Of a DNA stretch of 64,000 nucleotides, positions 43,297 to 53,195 are shown one piece after another. Each line of letters starts with the position of its first letter. Position 1 is the stretch's first letter. The notes below the pieces were generated by a model. It made no database searches, was not told the origin of the DNA, and saw nothing but the letters and a program-made list of their open reading frames with translations. The stretch is from an uncultured Clostridia bacterium (GTDB lineage Bacteria; Bacillota; Clostridia; Oscillospirales; Acutalibacteraceae). The stretch lies in the NCBI GenBank assembly GCA_944383495.1, contig CALWPT010000032.1:52124-116123 (forward strand), read 5' to 3'. Made by a program: the position numbers and the translations under genes.

Positions 43297-44148
43297 ATGA
43301 AGCAACGAATTGTTTCGGGCGTCGTTGGCGCCATTTTCATTGTCATTCTTTTGTTTTTTAAGGATGCGGTCATTTTCAATATTTTTATCAGCTTCCTGAG
43401 CGTTATGGCCATGTGGGAGCTGTTTGTGGCGACAAAATATATCCGCAACTGGCCGCTGGTTCTGATTAGCCTTCTGTTCGCGGCGGCGGTGCCGTTCATG
43501 CGCAATCCTTATTTTACCGCTGGCAGCAAGCCCATGGCTTTTTTGTATGTGCTGGGGCTTATTATAGTGATGATGTTTGAGCGGAAAAAAGTGACGCTGG
43601 AACAACTGGGGCTTGTATTTATGGTTGGTTTAATTGTACCATTTGCGTTTTCTTCTTTAATCTATTTGCGGGATCTGCCAAAGGAGCATGTCTTTCATTA
43701 CGTAAATGACGATGGGTTGTTTTTTATTATACTGGCGCTGCTGGGCGCATGGGCGACGGATATCGGCGCCTACTTTATCGGCCGCTTTTTCGGCAAGCAT
43801 AAGCTGGCGCCGGTGGTCAGCCCCCATAAAACAGTGGAAGGGGCCATTGGCGGCATTGTCACCGGGGTGATCTGTTTCCTGATTGCCGGACTGATCTGGC
43901 AGGGCCTGGTGGTAAAAGACAGCGGCTCCGTTCGCATTTGGCTCTTGCTGATTTTGGCTGTATTGTGCGCGGTCATGGGGATGCTGGGGGATCTGGCGGC
44001 CTCGTATATTAAACGCACCTGCAATATTAAGGATTTTGGGCGGATCATGCCGGGACATGGCGGGGTGTTGGACCGATTTGACAGCGTGCTGCTAGTTGCG
44101 CCGTTTTTATATGTCTTTTTACAGATGGTTCCGGTGATTGTCCGTTAA
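43297..44148 (+). CDS. cdsA: Phosphatidate cytidylyltransferase
   Basis: A 283-residue membrane enzyme making CDP-diacylglycerol from phosphatidate and CTP. Around eight hydrophobic segments are visible; the signature region includes SPHKTVEGAIGG and the C-terminal IKDFGRIMPGHGGVLDRFDS. The ATG directly abuts the uppS stop, so translation is coupled. Confidence 0.95.
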   Translation: MKQRIVSGVVGAIFIVILLFFKDAVIFNIFISFLSVMAMWELFVATKYIRNWPLVLISLLFAAAVPFMRNPYFTAGSKPMAFLYVLGLIIVMMFERKKVTLEQLGLVFMVGLIVPFAFSSLIYLRDLPKEHVFHYVNDDGLFFIILALLGAWATDIGAYFIGRFFGKHKLAPVVSPHKTVEGAIGGIVTGVICFLIAGLIWQGLVVKDSGSVRIWLLLILAVLCAVMGMLGDLAASYIKRTCNIKDFGRIMPGHGGVLDRFDSVLLVAPFLYVFLQMVPVIVR

Positions 44149-44185
44149 TACCGGGCGTATACGGAGAAAATAGGAGGAAAAGCTA

Positions 44186-45346
44186 ATGGAAGAGCGAACC
44201 CGGACTCTTTCGATCCTCGGCTCGACCGGCTCGATCGGAACCCAGGCGCTGGATGTGGTGCAGAAGCTGGGATACCAGGTGGCGGCGCTGACAGCCAACC
44301 GAAACGTTTCCTTGTTAGAAAGGCAGATTCGCCATTTCCGCCCGGCTTACGCGGCGATGATGGACGAACAGGCCGCTGCGGACTTAAAAATTCGAGTCGC
44401 CGATTTGTCCACGGAGATTGGCGTGGGCATGGAGGGCGTCTGCCGCGCTGCCGCGCTGCCGGGCGCCACGATGATCCTCAACGCTTTGGTTGGCATGGTG
44501 GGCCTGAGGCCGACTCTATGCGCCATTGAAGCGGGGAAGCCTTTGGCGCTGGCAAATAAGGAAGCCTTGGTGGCCGGGGGAGATCTGGTCATGTCCGCGG
44601 CGGCGGATAAGGGCGTTGCGATTTTGCCGGTGGACAGCGAGCATTCCGCGATCTTTCAATGCCTGCAAGCAGCGCCGCCCAACAGAGCTGTGAAAAAATT
44701 GATTTTGACCGCCTCGGGCGGCCCTTTTTTCGGAAAAACCAGGGAAGAACTGGCCAGTGTGACAAAGAAGCAGGCGCTGCAGCATCCCAATTGGTCTATG
44801 GGAGCGAAAATTACCATTGATTCGGCAACCATGATGAACAAGGGGCTGGAAGTGATTGAAGCGGTGCACCTGTTTGGACTGCCTGCAGATCAGATAGAAA
44901 TTGTGGTGCATCGGGAAAGCATCGTGCATTCCATGGTAGAGTTCGACGATCATTCCGTGCTGGCGCAGTTGGGCGTTCCTGATATGCGCATTCCGATCCA
45001 GTACGCGCTGACCTATCCGGAGCGGTATCCGTCGCCTGCAATGGAGCTGGATTTGGCTGAGGCCGGGCCTTTATCATTTTTCAAGCCGGATTTGCATACA
45101 TTTGAGTGTTTGCAAGCCTGCAAAGAGGCCATTAAAAAAGGCGGTCTGGCGCCTGCCGCCGCTAACGGCGCCAACGAGCAGGCTGTGGCGTTGTTCTTGG
45201 CAGACCAGATTCCGTTTTTGCGTATTGGGGAACTGGTTTGCGCCGCCCTGGAGCGGTACGGAGCGGGATCTGCCGATTCGCTGGCGGCGATCATGGAAGC
45301 CGACCGTGAAGCGCGGGAATTTGTGCTGCGGTCGGTGTCAGTATAG
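44186..45346 (+). CDS. dxr: 1-deoxy-D-xylulose 5-phosphate reductoisomerase
   Basis: Dxr converts DXP to methylerythritol 4-phosphate, the substrate of IspD encoded at the start of the window. The NADPH-binding GSTGSIGTQALDVV, ANKEALVAGG, DSEHSAIFQCL and the flexible-loop GLEVIEAVHLF with catalytic MMNKG are present. At 386 residues it is complete. AGGAGG precedes the start. Confidence 0.96.
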   Translation: MEERTRTLSILGSTGSIGTQALDVVQKLGYQVAALTANRNVSLLERQIRHFRPAYAAMMDEQAAADLKIRVADLSTEIGVGMEGVCRAAALPGATMILNALVGMVGLRPTLCAIEAGKPLALANKEALVAGGDLVMSAAADKGVAILPVDSEHSAIFQCLQAAPPNRAVKKLILTASGGPFFGKTREELASVTKKQALQHPNWSMGAKITIDSATMMNKGLEVIEAVHLFGLPADQIEIVVHRESIVHSMVEFDDHSVLAQLGVPDMRIPIQYALTYPERYPSPAMELDLAEAGPLSFFKPDLHTFECLQACKEAIKKGGLAPAAANGANEQAVALFLADQIPFLRIGELVCAALERYGAGSADSLAAIMEADREAREFVLRSVSV

Positions 45347-45352
45347 GAAAGG

Positions 45353-46435
45353 GTGAAGGGATTGACCGTCTTAGGGAATATCTGGTCGTCCGCATGGCCA
45401 ATTCTCGTGGCGATTTTATTATTCGCGTTGATTATCATTACCCACGAGCTGGGCCATTTTATTTTCGCGAAGCTGTTTAAGGTGCGGGTGGATGAATTTG
45501 CCGTTGGTTTTGGGCCGACTTTGTTTAAATTTCAAAAAGGAGAAACAAAATATGCCCTCCGGTTGATTCCTTTGGGCGGCTTCTGCGCAATGGGCGGGGA
45601 AGAGGAAAGCGGAGACGACCCTACCTTTTTATGCAACAAACCCGTTTGGCAGCGAGCGATTATCATGGCGGCGGGCGCGGTATTTAACCTAATTCTGGGG
45701 CTGATTTTCATGGTCATTCTCGTTGCTGTTCAGGGCCAGGCCATCACCTCAACCACCGTGGCCCGATTTTACGACGGTGCTTTAAGCTGTCAAACCGGCC
45801 TTGCCGAGGGCGACACGATCTTAAAAATTGACGGCCGTCGGATTTACACTGCCGACGATATCTCCTATATGCTGATGCGGGCGGAGGACGGGAAAACGGA
45901 AATGACCGTTCGCCGGGAGGATGGCACGACTGCGGATTTAAAAAACGTGGAATTCAAGACCGAGTTGGATGAAGCCACTGGACGGCAATATATTGTGTTG
46001 GATTTTTCCGTTATGGGAATAGCCAAAAACCCCTGGACGGTTTTAAAGCATGGGCTTCTGCGAACCGTATCCATGGGCCGACTGGTGTGGATGACGCTGC
46101 TTGACATGCTGACGGGACGTTATGGACTCAGCGACCTATCCGGGCCGATCGGCGCAACGCAGGCCATGGGGCAGGCGGTGGCAAGTATTCCGCGGCTGGG
46201 GATGGATACGCTGCTGCGCATGCTATGTCTCATCACGGTAAACCTGGGCATTTTCAATCTGCTTCCCATTCCTGCGCTGGATGGCTCAAAGCTGGTATTT
46301 TTGCTGGTGGAGGCGATCCGCCGCAAGCCGATTCCTCCTGAAAAGGAGGGCCTGATTCATGGCATTGGGTTTGCGGTATTGGTGGTGCTCATGGTGATTG
46401 TCGCGGCAAGCGATATTATGAAACTGATCCGCTGA
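45353..46435 (+). CDS. rseP: Site-2 protease RseP/RasP (RIP metalloprotease)
   Basis: An intramembrane zinc protease of 360 residues. HELGH is at residues 31-35 in the first membrane segment. A PDZ domain follows (~115-200, GLAEGDTILKIDG), and the third zinc ligand is in NLLPIPALDGSKL, with DGS in place of the common DGG. It cleaves anti-sigma factors or signal-peptide remnants. The GTG start at 45353 follows AGGAAAGG; TTG 45362 is an alternative. Confidence 0.94.
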   Translation: MKGLTVLGNIWSSAWPILVAILLFALIIITHELGHFIFAKLFKVRVDEFAVGFGPTLFKFQKGETKYALRLIPLGGFCAMGGEEESGDDPTFLCNKPVWQRAIIMAAGAVFNLILGLIFMVILVAVQGQAITSTTVARFYDGALSCQTGLAEGDTILKIDGRRIYTADDISYMLMRAEDGKTEMTVRREDGTTADLKNVEFKTELDEATGRQYIVLDFSVMGIAKNPWTVLKHGLLRTVSMGRLVWMTLLDMLTGRYGLSDLSGPIGATQAMGQAVASIPRLGMDTLLRMLCLITVNLGIFNLLPIPALDGSKLVFLLVEAIRRKPIPPEKEGLIHGIGFAVLVVLMVIVAASDIMKLIR

Positions 46436-46450
46436 GGAAGGGAGCCGGGT

Positions 46451-47500
46451 ATGGAACGAAGAAAAAGCAAGTGCGTTTACGCGGGATCGGTCCCTATCGG
46501 CGGCGGTGCGCCGGTGACGGTGCAGTCGATGCTGAACGTCCCGTCGAATCAAATTGGGGAAAACGCCGCCCAGGCGCTGGAACTGGAAAGGGCGGGATGT
46601 GAGATCATCCGGGTGGCGGTGCCGGATATGGACGCGGTGCGGCTCGTGAGCGTACTTAAGGAGACCGTGGGCGTCCCTATAGTGGCGGACATTCATTTTG
46701 ATTATCGCCTGGCACTGGAATCGGCTGCGGCGGGCGTGGATAAAATCCGTATTAACCCTGGCAACATCGGCGGAGAGGACAAGGTGCAGGCGGTGGCGAA
46801 GGCCTGCCGAGAAAAAAAGCTTCCCATCCGCATTGGCGTCAACTCGGGGTCGCTGGAGAAGGAAATTCTGGCCAAGTACGGCGCGCCCACAGCCGAAGCG
46901 CTGGTGGAAAGCGCTCTGTATCACGCTTCGCTTTTAAACCGCTTTGACTTTGACGATATTGTACTGTCCATGAAATCCAGCAGCGTTCCCATGATGTATG
47001 AGGCATACCGCCTGGCGGCGGAAAAAACGGAATATCCCCTGCATTTGGGTGTGACGGAGGCGGGAACCCAGTGGAACGGGCTGATTAAATCCAGCGCCGG
47101 CATCGGAGGCCTTTTATTGAGCGGCGTGGGGGACACGGTGCGGGTTTCCCTGACGGATACGCCGGTCAAGGAAGTCAAGGCCGGGCTGGATTTGCTGCGG
47201 GCGGTGGGATGCCGTTCGGGAGGCGTGCAGATTGTTTCCTGCCCCTCCTGCGGACGGACGCGGATTGATCTGATTTCCTTGGCCCGGCGGGTGGAGGAGC
47301 TGCTGCGGGACTGCCAGAAGAATATCACCGTTGCTATTATGGGCTGTGTGGTTAACGGACCGGGCGAGGCTCGGGAGGCGGACATTGGCATTTGCGGCGG
47401 AGATCAATGCGGTGTGATTATCAAAAAAGGGCAGGTGATTCGCCGGGCGCCGGAGGATCGGCTGCTGGAAGAATTCATGAAGGAAATTGAAAAGCTATGA
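46451..47500 (+). CDS. ispG: 4-hydroxy-3-methylbut-2-en-1-yl diphosphate synthase (IspG)
   Basis: A [4Fe-4S] enzyme of the MEP pathway acting on the IspF product. The TIM-barrel part has VTVQSMLNVPS and KIRINPGNIG; the cluster cysteines are in SCPSCGRTR and IMGCVVNGPGEARE. At 349 residues it is the short bacterial form. Its last codons overlap the polC start by four bases. With ispD, ispF and dxr, four MEP enzymes lie in this window. Confidence 0.96.
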   Translation: MERRKSKCVYAGSVPIGGGAPVTVQSMLNVPSNQIGENAAQALELERAGCEIIRVAVPDMDAVRLVSVLKETVGVPIVADIHFDYRLALESAAAGVDKIRINPGNIGGEDKVQAVAKACREKKLPIRIGVNSGSLEKEILAKYGAPTAEALVESALYHASLLNRFDFDDIVLSMKSSSVPMMYEAYRLAAEKTEYPLHLGVTEAGTQWNGLIKSSAGIGGLLLSGVGDTVRVSLTDTPVKEVKAGLDLLRAVGCRSGGVQIVSCPSCGRTRIDLISLARRVEELLRDCQKNITVAIMGCVVNGPGEAREADIGICGGDQCGVIIKKGQVIRRAPEDRLLEEFMKEIEKL

Positions 47501-50500
47501 CGCAACAAAACGGGTTTCTCAGTTTATTTGGTCAATACATAAGCAATGAAGGCATAAAGGAATCATTTGTTTCCTGTGAAGTGGAAAAGTGCCTTTTGTC
47601 TGACGGGCGCCGCGTCATGGCGCTGACTGCGCGAAGCGGGCGCTATCTTGCGTTACAGGAAATTGACGCGGCCTGTGCTGCGTTGGCGGGTGCGCTGAAC
47701 CTTTCCCGGGTGACTTTGGATGTCGCCTTTCCGGGCGTGTCTTTTGATAATGGATACACCGCCGACCTTTTATCCCTGCTGCGGCGGGGAATGCCGGCTC
47801 TGAACGGGGTGTTTGCCGGCGCGGCTTCCCGGCTGGAAGGGGAAACGCTGACCATCACCCTGCAGAACGGCGGTTTCCGACTGCTGGAGGAGCAGCACGC
47901 GGCCGATCGGCTGCGGGAACTGATTGCGGCAAAGTTCGGGGTGCACTTGACGGTCTCGTTTGACGGGGTGCTGGAAGCCACTCAGGAAATGACCGAGAAA
48001 AATGCCAAGGCCGCGGCGGAAAAGCTGCAAAAGGCACAGAAGAAAGCCGCCGAGCCGGTGAAATATACCCATGTGCCGGAAAATGGGCTTTTGTATTACC
48101 CTGAGTCAGCCAAGCCGGTGTACGGACGGGCCGTTCAGGACAAGCCTTTTCCCATCAAAGACGTGACCCCCGACTTTGGAAAAGCGGTTATGTGGGGGGA
48201 TATTTTCAAAATCGAGGTGCGGCCCACGAAATATGGCGGCCGTGCCCGACTGAATATGAGCATTACCGATTATACTGGTTCCTATATCGTCAAGGGAATT
48301 TTCGATGCAGAATACGTTTTGGCCATTGAAGGGCTGAAAAAAGGGGATACAGTGCTGGTTCGGGGAAGTATCAGCTATGATGATTTCGAGCGGGAGTATG
48401 TCATGAACGCTTCTGATATTTCCCGGGTTGTCCGGTACCGCCCTAAGGATGAGGCGCCGGTCAAGCGGGTGGAACTGCACACTCATACCAATATGTCCGC
48501 CATGGACGGGGTATCTCCTGTGGAGGATATTGTGCAGCGGGCATTTGAATGGGGCCATAAAGCCATAGCGATTACGGATCACGGCGTAGCCCAGGCGTTT
48601 CCGGGGGCTATGAACGCGGTGGAAAAAATCCGCAAAAACGGCGGGGAATTCAAGGTGATTTACGGAATAGAAGCCTACTTTGCCAACGACATGGTGCCGG
48701 CGGTGGAGGGGCAGTCCGACCAGCCGCTGGGCGGGGAATTTGTGGTTTTCGACGTGGAAACCACCGGACTTTCCGCCGTGTCCGAGCGGTTGACGGAAAT
48801 CGGCGCGGTGGTGCTGAAAAACGGCGAGGTGACCGAAACCTTCAACACCTTTGTTGATCCCCAGCGGCCCATTCCGGCGAAGATCACGGAACTGACCGGC
48901 ATTAACGACGAAATGGTCAAGGGTGCGCCCAAGGAGGACGAGGCCGTCGCCCGGTTTTTGGATTTCTGCGCCGGCAGGATTTTGGTGGCCCACAACGCCC
49001 CCTTTGATATTTCCTTTATCACCGCCGCGGCCAATCGCAGCGGGCTGCCGTTTGCCCCCACGTTTATTGACACGGTTCCCATGGCCCGGGCGCTGCTGCC
49101 TGATTTGAAGAACCATAAGCTGGATACCATCGTTGCCGCCTTGAACCTTCCCAAATTCAACCATCACCGGGCCAGCGACGACGCAGAGGCTCTGGCGGGT
49201 GCGTTTGCGGAGTTTTGCCGCCGGTTGGAGGAGGACGCCGGAATCGCCTCGGTTTCCCAGATCAACGGAGGATTGGCCGGCGGCAAGGCGCAGAAGATGC
49301 AGCGGTACCATATGATCATTTTGGTGCAGAATCAAACAGGCTTGAAAAATCTTTATAAGCTGATTTCCAAATCCCATTTGGAAACCTTCAACCGCAAGCC
49401 CATCATTCCCAAAAGCGAACTGATTCGGTATCGGGAAGGTCTGTTAATCGGCAGCGCCTGCGAGCAGGGCGAACTGTTTCAGGCGGTGCTTTTGGGCCGC
49501 CCCTGGGGAGACCTGCTGGATGTCGCAAAATTTTACGATTACCTGGAAATTCAGCCGCTGGGCAACAACGCGTTTATGCTGCGGGAGGGAAGGGTTCAGT
49601 CGGAGGAGGAGCTGCGCAATTTTAATCGAACCATTCTCAAGCTGGCGGACAAACTGGGGAAAATGACGGTTGCCACCGGCGACGTGCATTTTTTGGATCC
49701 GTCGGACGAAATTTTCCGCCGGATTTTAACGGCCGGTCAGGGATTTACCGACGCAGATCAGCAAGCCCCGTTGTATTTTCGGACAACCGACGACATGCTC
49801 CGGGAATTCTCCTACTTGGGGGAAAAGCGGGCTTATGAAATTGTGGTGGAAAACCCCAATAAAATTGCAGACGAAATCGAGGACATTCGTCCCATCCCGG
49901 AGGGCAAATATTCACCCTTCATCGAGGGCTCCGATGATTTGCTGCGGGAAAAGGTTATGGCCACTGCTTATAAGACCTATGGCAACCCATTGCCGGAAAT
50001 TGTGGAGAAACGGCTGGAGAAGGAACTGAACTCCATCATCACCAACGGTTTTTCCATTATGTATGTGACCGCGCAAAAGCTGGTGGCCGACAGTGTGGAG
50101 CATGGGTATCTGGTGGGATCGCGGGGATCAGTGGGCTCCTCCTTTGTGGCCACTATGGCGGGCATTTCGGAGGTCAATCCCCTGCCGCCTCATTATATCT
50201 GCCCGGCCTGCAAGCACAGCGAGTTCATTACTGACGGGAGCATCGGTTCCGGCTTTGACCTGCCGGAAAAGCTTTGTCCCCAGTGCGGAAAGAAGATGCT
50301 TGGGGACGGGCACGACATCCCCTTTGAAACCTTTTTGGGGTTTAAAGGGGACAAGACGCCCGATATCGACCTTAATTTTTCCGGCGAATATCAAAACAGC
50401 GCCCACAAATTTACGGAAGAATTATTCGGTTCTGATAAGGTGTTTAAGGCCGGCACCATTTCCACCGTGGCAGATAAAACGGCTTATGGCTTTGTCCGCA

Positions 50501-51789
50501 AATACGCGGAGGAACGGGGCCTTTTGCTCAACAAAGCGGAGATTGACCGGCTGACCATCGGCTGCACCGGGGTCAAGCGCACCACCGGGCAGCATCCCGG
50601 CGGTATGGTGGTTGTGCCCCGGGATCGGGAGATTTACGATTTCTGCCCCGTGCAGCATCCGGCGGACAAAACCGATTCCGACACGGTCACCACCCACTTT
50701 GATTTCCGCTCTATCCACGATACCATCCTCAAGCTGGATATTCTGGGGCATGATATTCCAACCATCTATAAATATCTTGAGGAGTTTACCGGCATCCCGG
50801 TGATGACCGTTCCCATGTCGGATAAAAAGGTCATGAGCCTGTTTACCTCCCCGGAGGCGCTGGGGGTAACGGAGCAGGAAATTGGGGTCAAAACCGGCAC
50901 CCTTTCCCTTCCGGAGCTGGGCACATCCTTTGTTCGGGAAATGCTGATGGAGGCCCAGCCCAAAACCTTTGACGATCTTTTGCAGATTTCCGGCCTGTCC
51001 CACGGGACGGATGTTTGGCTGGGCAACGCCCAGGAGCTGATCAAAAACGGCACCTGCACCATCGCCGAGGTCATTGGAACCCGGGACAGCATCATGACCT
51101 ATCTGATCCACAAGGGCTTAGAGGAAAGCATGGCTTTTAAGATTATGGAGATCACCCGAAAGGGCAACGCGCCCAAGCTGCTGACCGACGAGCACAAGGA
51201 CGCCATGCGCGCCTGCGGCGTTCCGGAATGGTATATCAAAAGCTGCTTGAAAATCAAGTATATGTTCCCCAAGGCCCACGCCGCCGCCTACATGATTTCC
51301 GCCTTGCGGCTGGGGTGGTATAAGGTTTACCATCCAGTGGCGTACTATGCGGCGTTTTTCACGGTTCGCAGCGAGGATGTGGACGTCAAGCTGATTTTAG
51401 ACGGCCGGGATAAGGTGCAGAATCGAATGCGGGAAATCCAGATGAAGGGCAAAGAGGCCACCGCCAAGGAAAACGGGACCTTCACGACCCTGCAAATCAT
51501 CAACGAGGCCATGGCCCGGGGGGTGCAGTTCCTTGCGGTGGATATTTACAAATCCGACGCGCGGAAATACCTGATTGAGGATGAAAAAATCCGCCTGCCC
51601 TTTTCCGCCATGGCGGGGGTGGGGGCCAATGCCGCCGAGGCGCTGAAGGAGGCCGCGAAGCAGGGAGATTTCATCTCCAAGGAGGAGCTGCAGCTCCAGT
51701 CTGGGGTTTCCAAAACCACCATTGAGGCGCTGAGCGAAATCGGGGCTTTGGACTTTTTGCCCGATACCAACCAGCTTTCGTTGTTTTAG
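47497..51789 (+). CDS. polC: DNA polymerase III alpha subunit, Gram-positive PolC type
   Basis: A 1430-residue replicative polymerase. The order is an N-terminal domain, an OB fold (~220-320), a PHP domain (ELHTHTNMSAMDGVSPVEDIV, ITDHGVAQAFPGA) split by the 3'-5' exonuclease (FVVFDVETTGLSAVSERLTEIGA, AHNAPFDISF), then the polymerase core with GSRGSVGSSF, CPACKHSEF zinc-like cysteines, and TPDIDLNFSGEYQ carrying catalytic aspartates. This confirms a Firmicutes host. It ends its operon. Confidence 0.97.
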   Translation: MTQQNGFLSLFGQYISNEGIKESFVSCEVEKCLLSDGRRVMALTARSGRYLALQEIDAACAALAGALNLSRVTLDVAFPGVSFDNGYTADLLSLLRRGMPALNGVFAGAASRLEGETLTITLQNGGFRLLEEQHAADRLRELIAAKFGVHLTVSFDGVLEATQEMTEKNAKAAAEKLQKAQKKAAEPVKYTHVPENGLLYYPESAKPVYGRAVQDKPFPIKDVTPDFGKAVMWGDIFKIEVRPTKYGGRARLNMSITDYTGSYIVKGIFDAEYVLAIEGLKKGDTVLVRGSISYDDFEREYVMNASDISRVVRYRPKDEAPVKRVELHTHTNMSAMDGVSPVEDIVQRAFEWGHKAIAITDHGVAQAFPGAMNAVEKIRKNGGEFKVIYGIEAYFANDMVPAVEGQSDQPLGGEFVVFDVETTGLSAVSERLTEIGAVVLKNGEVTETFNTFVDPQRPIPAKITELTGINDEMVKGAPKEDEAVARFLDFCAGRILVAHNAPFDISFITAAANRSGLPFAPTFIDTVPMARALLPDLKNHKLDTIVAALNLPKFNHHRASDDAEALAGAFAEFCRRLEEDAGIASVSQINGGLAGGKAQKMQRYHMIILVQNQTGLKNLYKLISKSHLETFNRKPIIPKSELIRYREGLLIGSACEQGELFQAVLLGRPWGDLLDVAKFYDYLEIQPLGNNAFMLREGRVQSEEELRNFNRTILKLADKLGKMTVATGDVHFLDPSDEIFRRILTAGQGFTDADQQAPLYFRTTDDMLREFSYLGEKRAYEIVVENPNKIADEIEDIRPIPEGKYSPFIEGSDDLLREKVMATAYKTYGNPLPEIVEKRLEKELNSIITNGFSIMYVTAQKLVADSVEHGYLVGSRGSVGSSFVATMAGISEVNPLPPHYICPACKHSEFITDGSIGSGFDLPEKLCPQCGKKMLGDGHDIPFETFLGFKGDKTPDIDLNFSGEYQNSAHKFTEELFGSDKVFKAGTISTVADKTAYGFVRKYAEERGLLLNKAEIDRLTIGCTGVKRTTGQHPGGMVVVPRDREIYDFCPVQHPADKTDSDTVTTHFDFRSIHDTILKLDILGHDIPTIYKYLEEFTGIPVMTVPMSDKKVMSLFTSPEALGVTEQEIGVKTGTLSLPELGTSFVREMLMEAQPKTFDDLLQISGLSHGTDVWLGNAQELIKNGTCTIAEVIGTRDSIMTYLIHKGLEESMAFKIMEITRKGNAPKLLTDEHKDAMRACGVPEWYIKSCLKIKYMFPKAHAAAYMISALRLGWYKVYHPVAYYAAFFTVRSEDVDVKLILDGRDKVQNRMREIQMKGKEATAKENGTFTTLQIINEAMARGVQFLAVDIYKSDARKYLIEDEKIRLPFSAMAGVGANAAEALKEAAKQGDFISKEELQLQSGVSKTTIEALSEIGALDFLPDTNQLSLF

Positions 51790-51883
51790 CAGGGCAGGTT
51801 CGTGAGTGGGAGCGGCGCGTCCCATACCTTGTAAAATGCGGCAAATAGCAATTCTGGCTTTGCAATAGAAGGGAAACGGATAA

Positions 51884-51915
51884 AAAAGAAGGCAGAATCC
51901 TATCTGCCTTCTTTT
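51884..51915. terminator. Bidirectional terminator between polC and the minus-strand operon
   Basis: A 13-bp perfect stem (AAAAGAAGGCAGA with TCTGCCTTCTTTT) and 6-nt loop, with A and T tracts on both sides, lying between convergent genes. Confidence 0.88.
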
Positions 51916-51949
51916 AACACCTTTGCATTTTGTTTGTCCTTGTATTTTC

Positions 51950-52354
51950 TTATGGCTTTGATTGATTTTCCATTCGATCCAGCGTTTGTTTGGCAAATTT
52001 CATTGCTTGCGCTGAAATATCGGCAGGCGTAATCTCAGGTTCTTCCATTTTCGCTATGCCCTTGACGGACGGAAGATCATTGTACAGCCGTTTATAGAAA
52101 TCCAGCAGCTTGCGATTGGTTTTTTCCCGTTCTTTAATGATATTGCCGGCGCCTATACCAATGCCATGCGACTTCGTTTCCGTTAAAGGCTGAATCGCCT
52201 GGGTAATATATTCGGTATCAGCGGCAATTTTTTGAACCTGCGCTAAAATATACTGCAAAGTAGGCTGTTCTGGAACATCCATCACAGCCCTCGAGGCTTT
52301 GTCCAGGTATTCGCTCAAAAGAGCCGTGATATGTTCAAAAAGCTGTGGATTCAC
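51950..52354 (-). CDS. Unrecognised 134-residue helical protein
   Basis: I do not recognise this protein. It is predicted mostly helical, with no membrane segment or signal peptide. The middle contains TETKSHGIGIGAGNIIKEREKTNRKLLDFYKRLY, so a glycine-rich patch is followed by a basic helix. The GTG start overlaps the stop of a 37-codon ORF (GTGA), implying translational coupling, and it is the last gene of a three-gene minus-strand operon. No function is proposed. Confidence 0.65.
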   Translation of the reverse strand: MNPQLFEHITALLSEYLDKASRAVMDVPEQPTLQYILAQVQKIAADTEYITQAIQPLTETKSHGIGIGAGNIIKEREKTNRKLLDFYKRLYNDLPSVKGIAKMEEPEITPADISAQAMKFAKQTLDRMENQSKP

Positions 52355-52464
52355 AATCGCATTGGCGTCTCCCGCAACATTAGGCTGCTCTCCAGCAAGG
52401 AAATCAGGCGAGTGATTTGCTCCTTTGCAAATTCCAGATCCGAACGGACAGTTCTCTCTTCCAT
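52351..52464 (-). CDS. Small 37-residue protein, unknown
   Basis: A short ORF, ATG 52464 to TGA 52351, starting MEERTVRSDLEFAKEQITRL and continuing as one amphipathic, leucine-rich helix. GAGGAA lies 8 bases ahead of the ATG, and the stop overlaps the GTG start of the next gene. The overlap and ribosome binding site support it as a translated ORF, perhaps a leader or helical partner. Its size makes this uncertain. Confidence 0.5.
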   Translation of the reverse strand: MEERTVRSDLEFAKEQITRLISLLESSLMLRETPMRL

Positions 52465-52515
52465 ATCATGTTCCTCGTTATAGCACCTCGGTTTAAAACG
52501 CCCCTGCTTTTTCTT

Positions 52516-53130
52516 TTATTTATAAAATTCGATTGCCTTTATTTCTTGGAGCAGCATTTCAAGAAAAAATTTTTGGCCTGCGGCGGATAGCTTGTCCTGA
52601 TCATTGCGGCTGTGCAATTGCCGGTAACCCAAACGAAACACCATTTCGTTGCTGTCAATGCAGCGCACATGATGCAGACGCTTAGCTTCTTCCTGCAAAT
52701 AAGCATTGCAATCACAAATCCATTCATTATAGCTGTAACCGGAGGAACGATCATCATACGGCAAATATTCTAAGTTGAACAACAGCACCGGACAAAAAAC
52801 GGAAGAAATATTATTGAGCATTCGGCTCAATTCCGATTTCATTGCTTCATAAGCGTGCAGCTTTTCAGTATTATTATAAACTGCAAAGCCCTGCGTAATG
52901 CCTGGAATAAAGTCATCCGGCGATAAAATGATGATCATTAAATTTGCGAAATCAAATGGCATATTTTGATTCAGCCTGCGCATTTGCAGCGAACAGTTGA
53001 GATATCCAAGTTCCCTTCGCAGCGCGGCTAACAACCCCTCATAGGATTTCCCGGAATAAACCTGTACCTGCCTTTGTAACGGCAGTGGTTCACTATAATT
53101 CATCGCTTGCTTTGCTTCTTGATTCATCAT
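52516..53130 (-). CDS. Unrecognised ~204-residue protein, possibly SGNH-like
   Basis: First gene of the minus-strand operon, with AGAGGAG before the start (ATG 53130 or 53127). It is soluble and cysteine-containing. The C-terminal half has the rhythm YNEWICDCNAYLQEEA, VRCIDSNEMVFRLG, a gap, then DKLSAAGQKFFLEMLLQEI. This is loosely similar to the N-terminal SGNH-like domain of FkbH-type HAD-IIIC proteins (N-x-L-x3-A, V-x2-D, K-x-S). No classical GDS motif is seen at the N-terminus and no HAD domain follows. The resemblance is weak and could be chance. Confidence 0.6.
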   Translation of the reverse strand: MMNQEAKQAMNYSEPLPLQRQVQVYSGKSYEGLLAALRRELGYLNCSLQMRRLNQNMPFDFANLMIIILSPDDFIPGITQGFAVYNNTEKLHAYEAMKSELSRMLNNISSVFCPVLLFNLEYLPYDDRSSGYSYNEWICDCNAYLQEEAKRLHHVRCIDSNEMVFRLGYRQLHSRNDQDKLSAAGQKFFLEMLLQEIKAIEFYK

Positions 53131-53189
53131 TTTTTTGCTCCTCTCGCCAAAATGCTAATAATTACCTTACATTACCAAATTTTACTAGT

Positions 53190-53195
53190 ATTATA
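53190..53195 (-). promoter_or_regulatory. Candidate -10 box of the orphan operon
   Basis: TATAAT on the minus strand, 60 bases before the 204-residue gene in very A+T-rich DNA. The matching -35 (TAGACT, 17 bases away) is poor. Confidence 0.4.

Noticed and set aside
48106..49377. A 423-codon minus-strand open frame inside polC
   Set aside because: It is entirely antisense to a well-conserved polC region and has low-complexity His/Arg/Gly composition typical of frame shadows.
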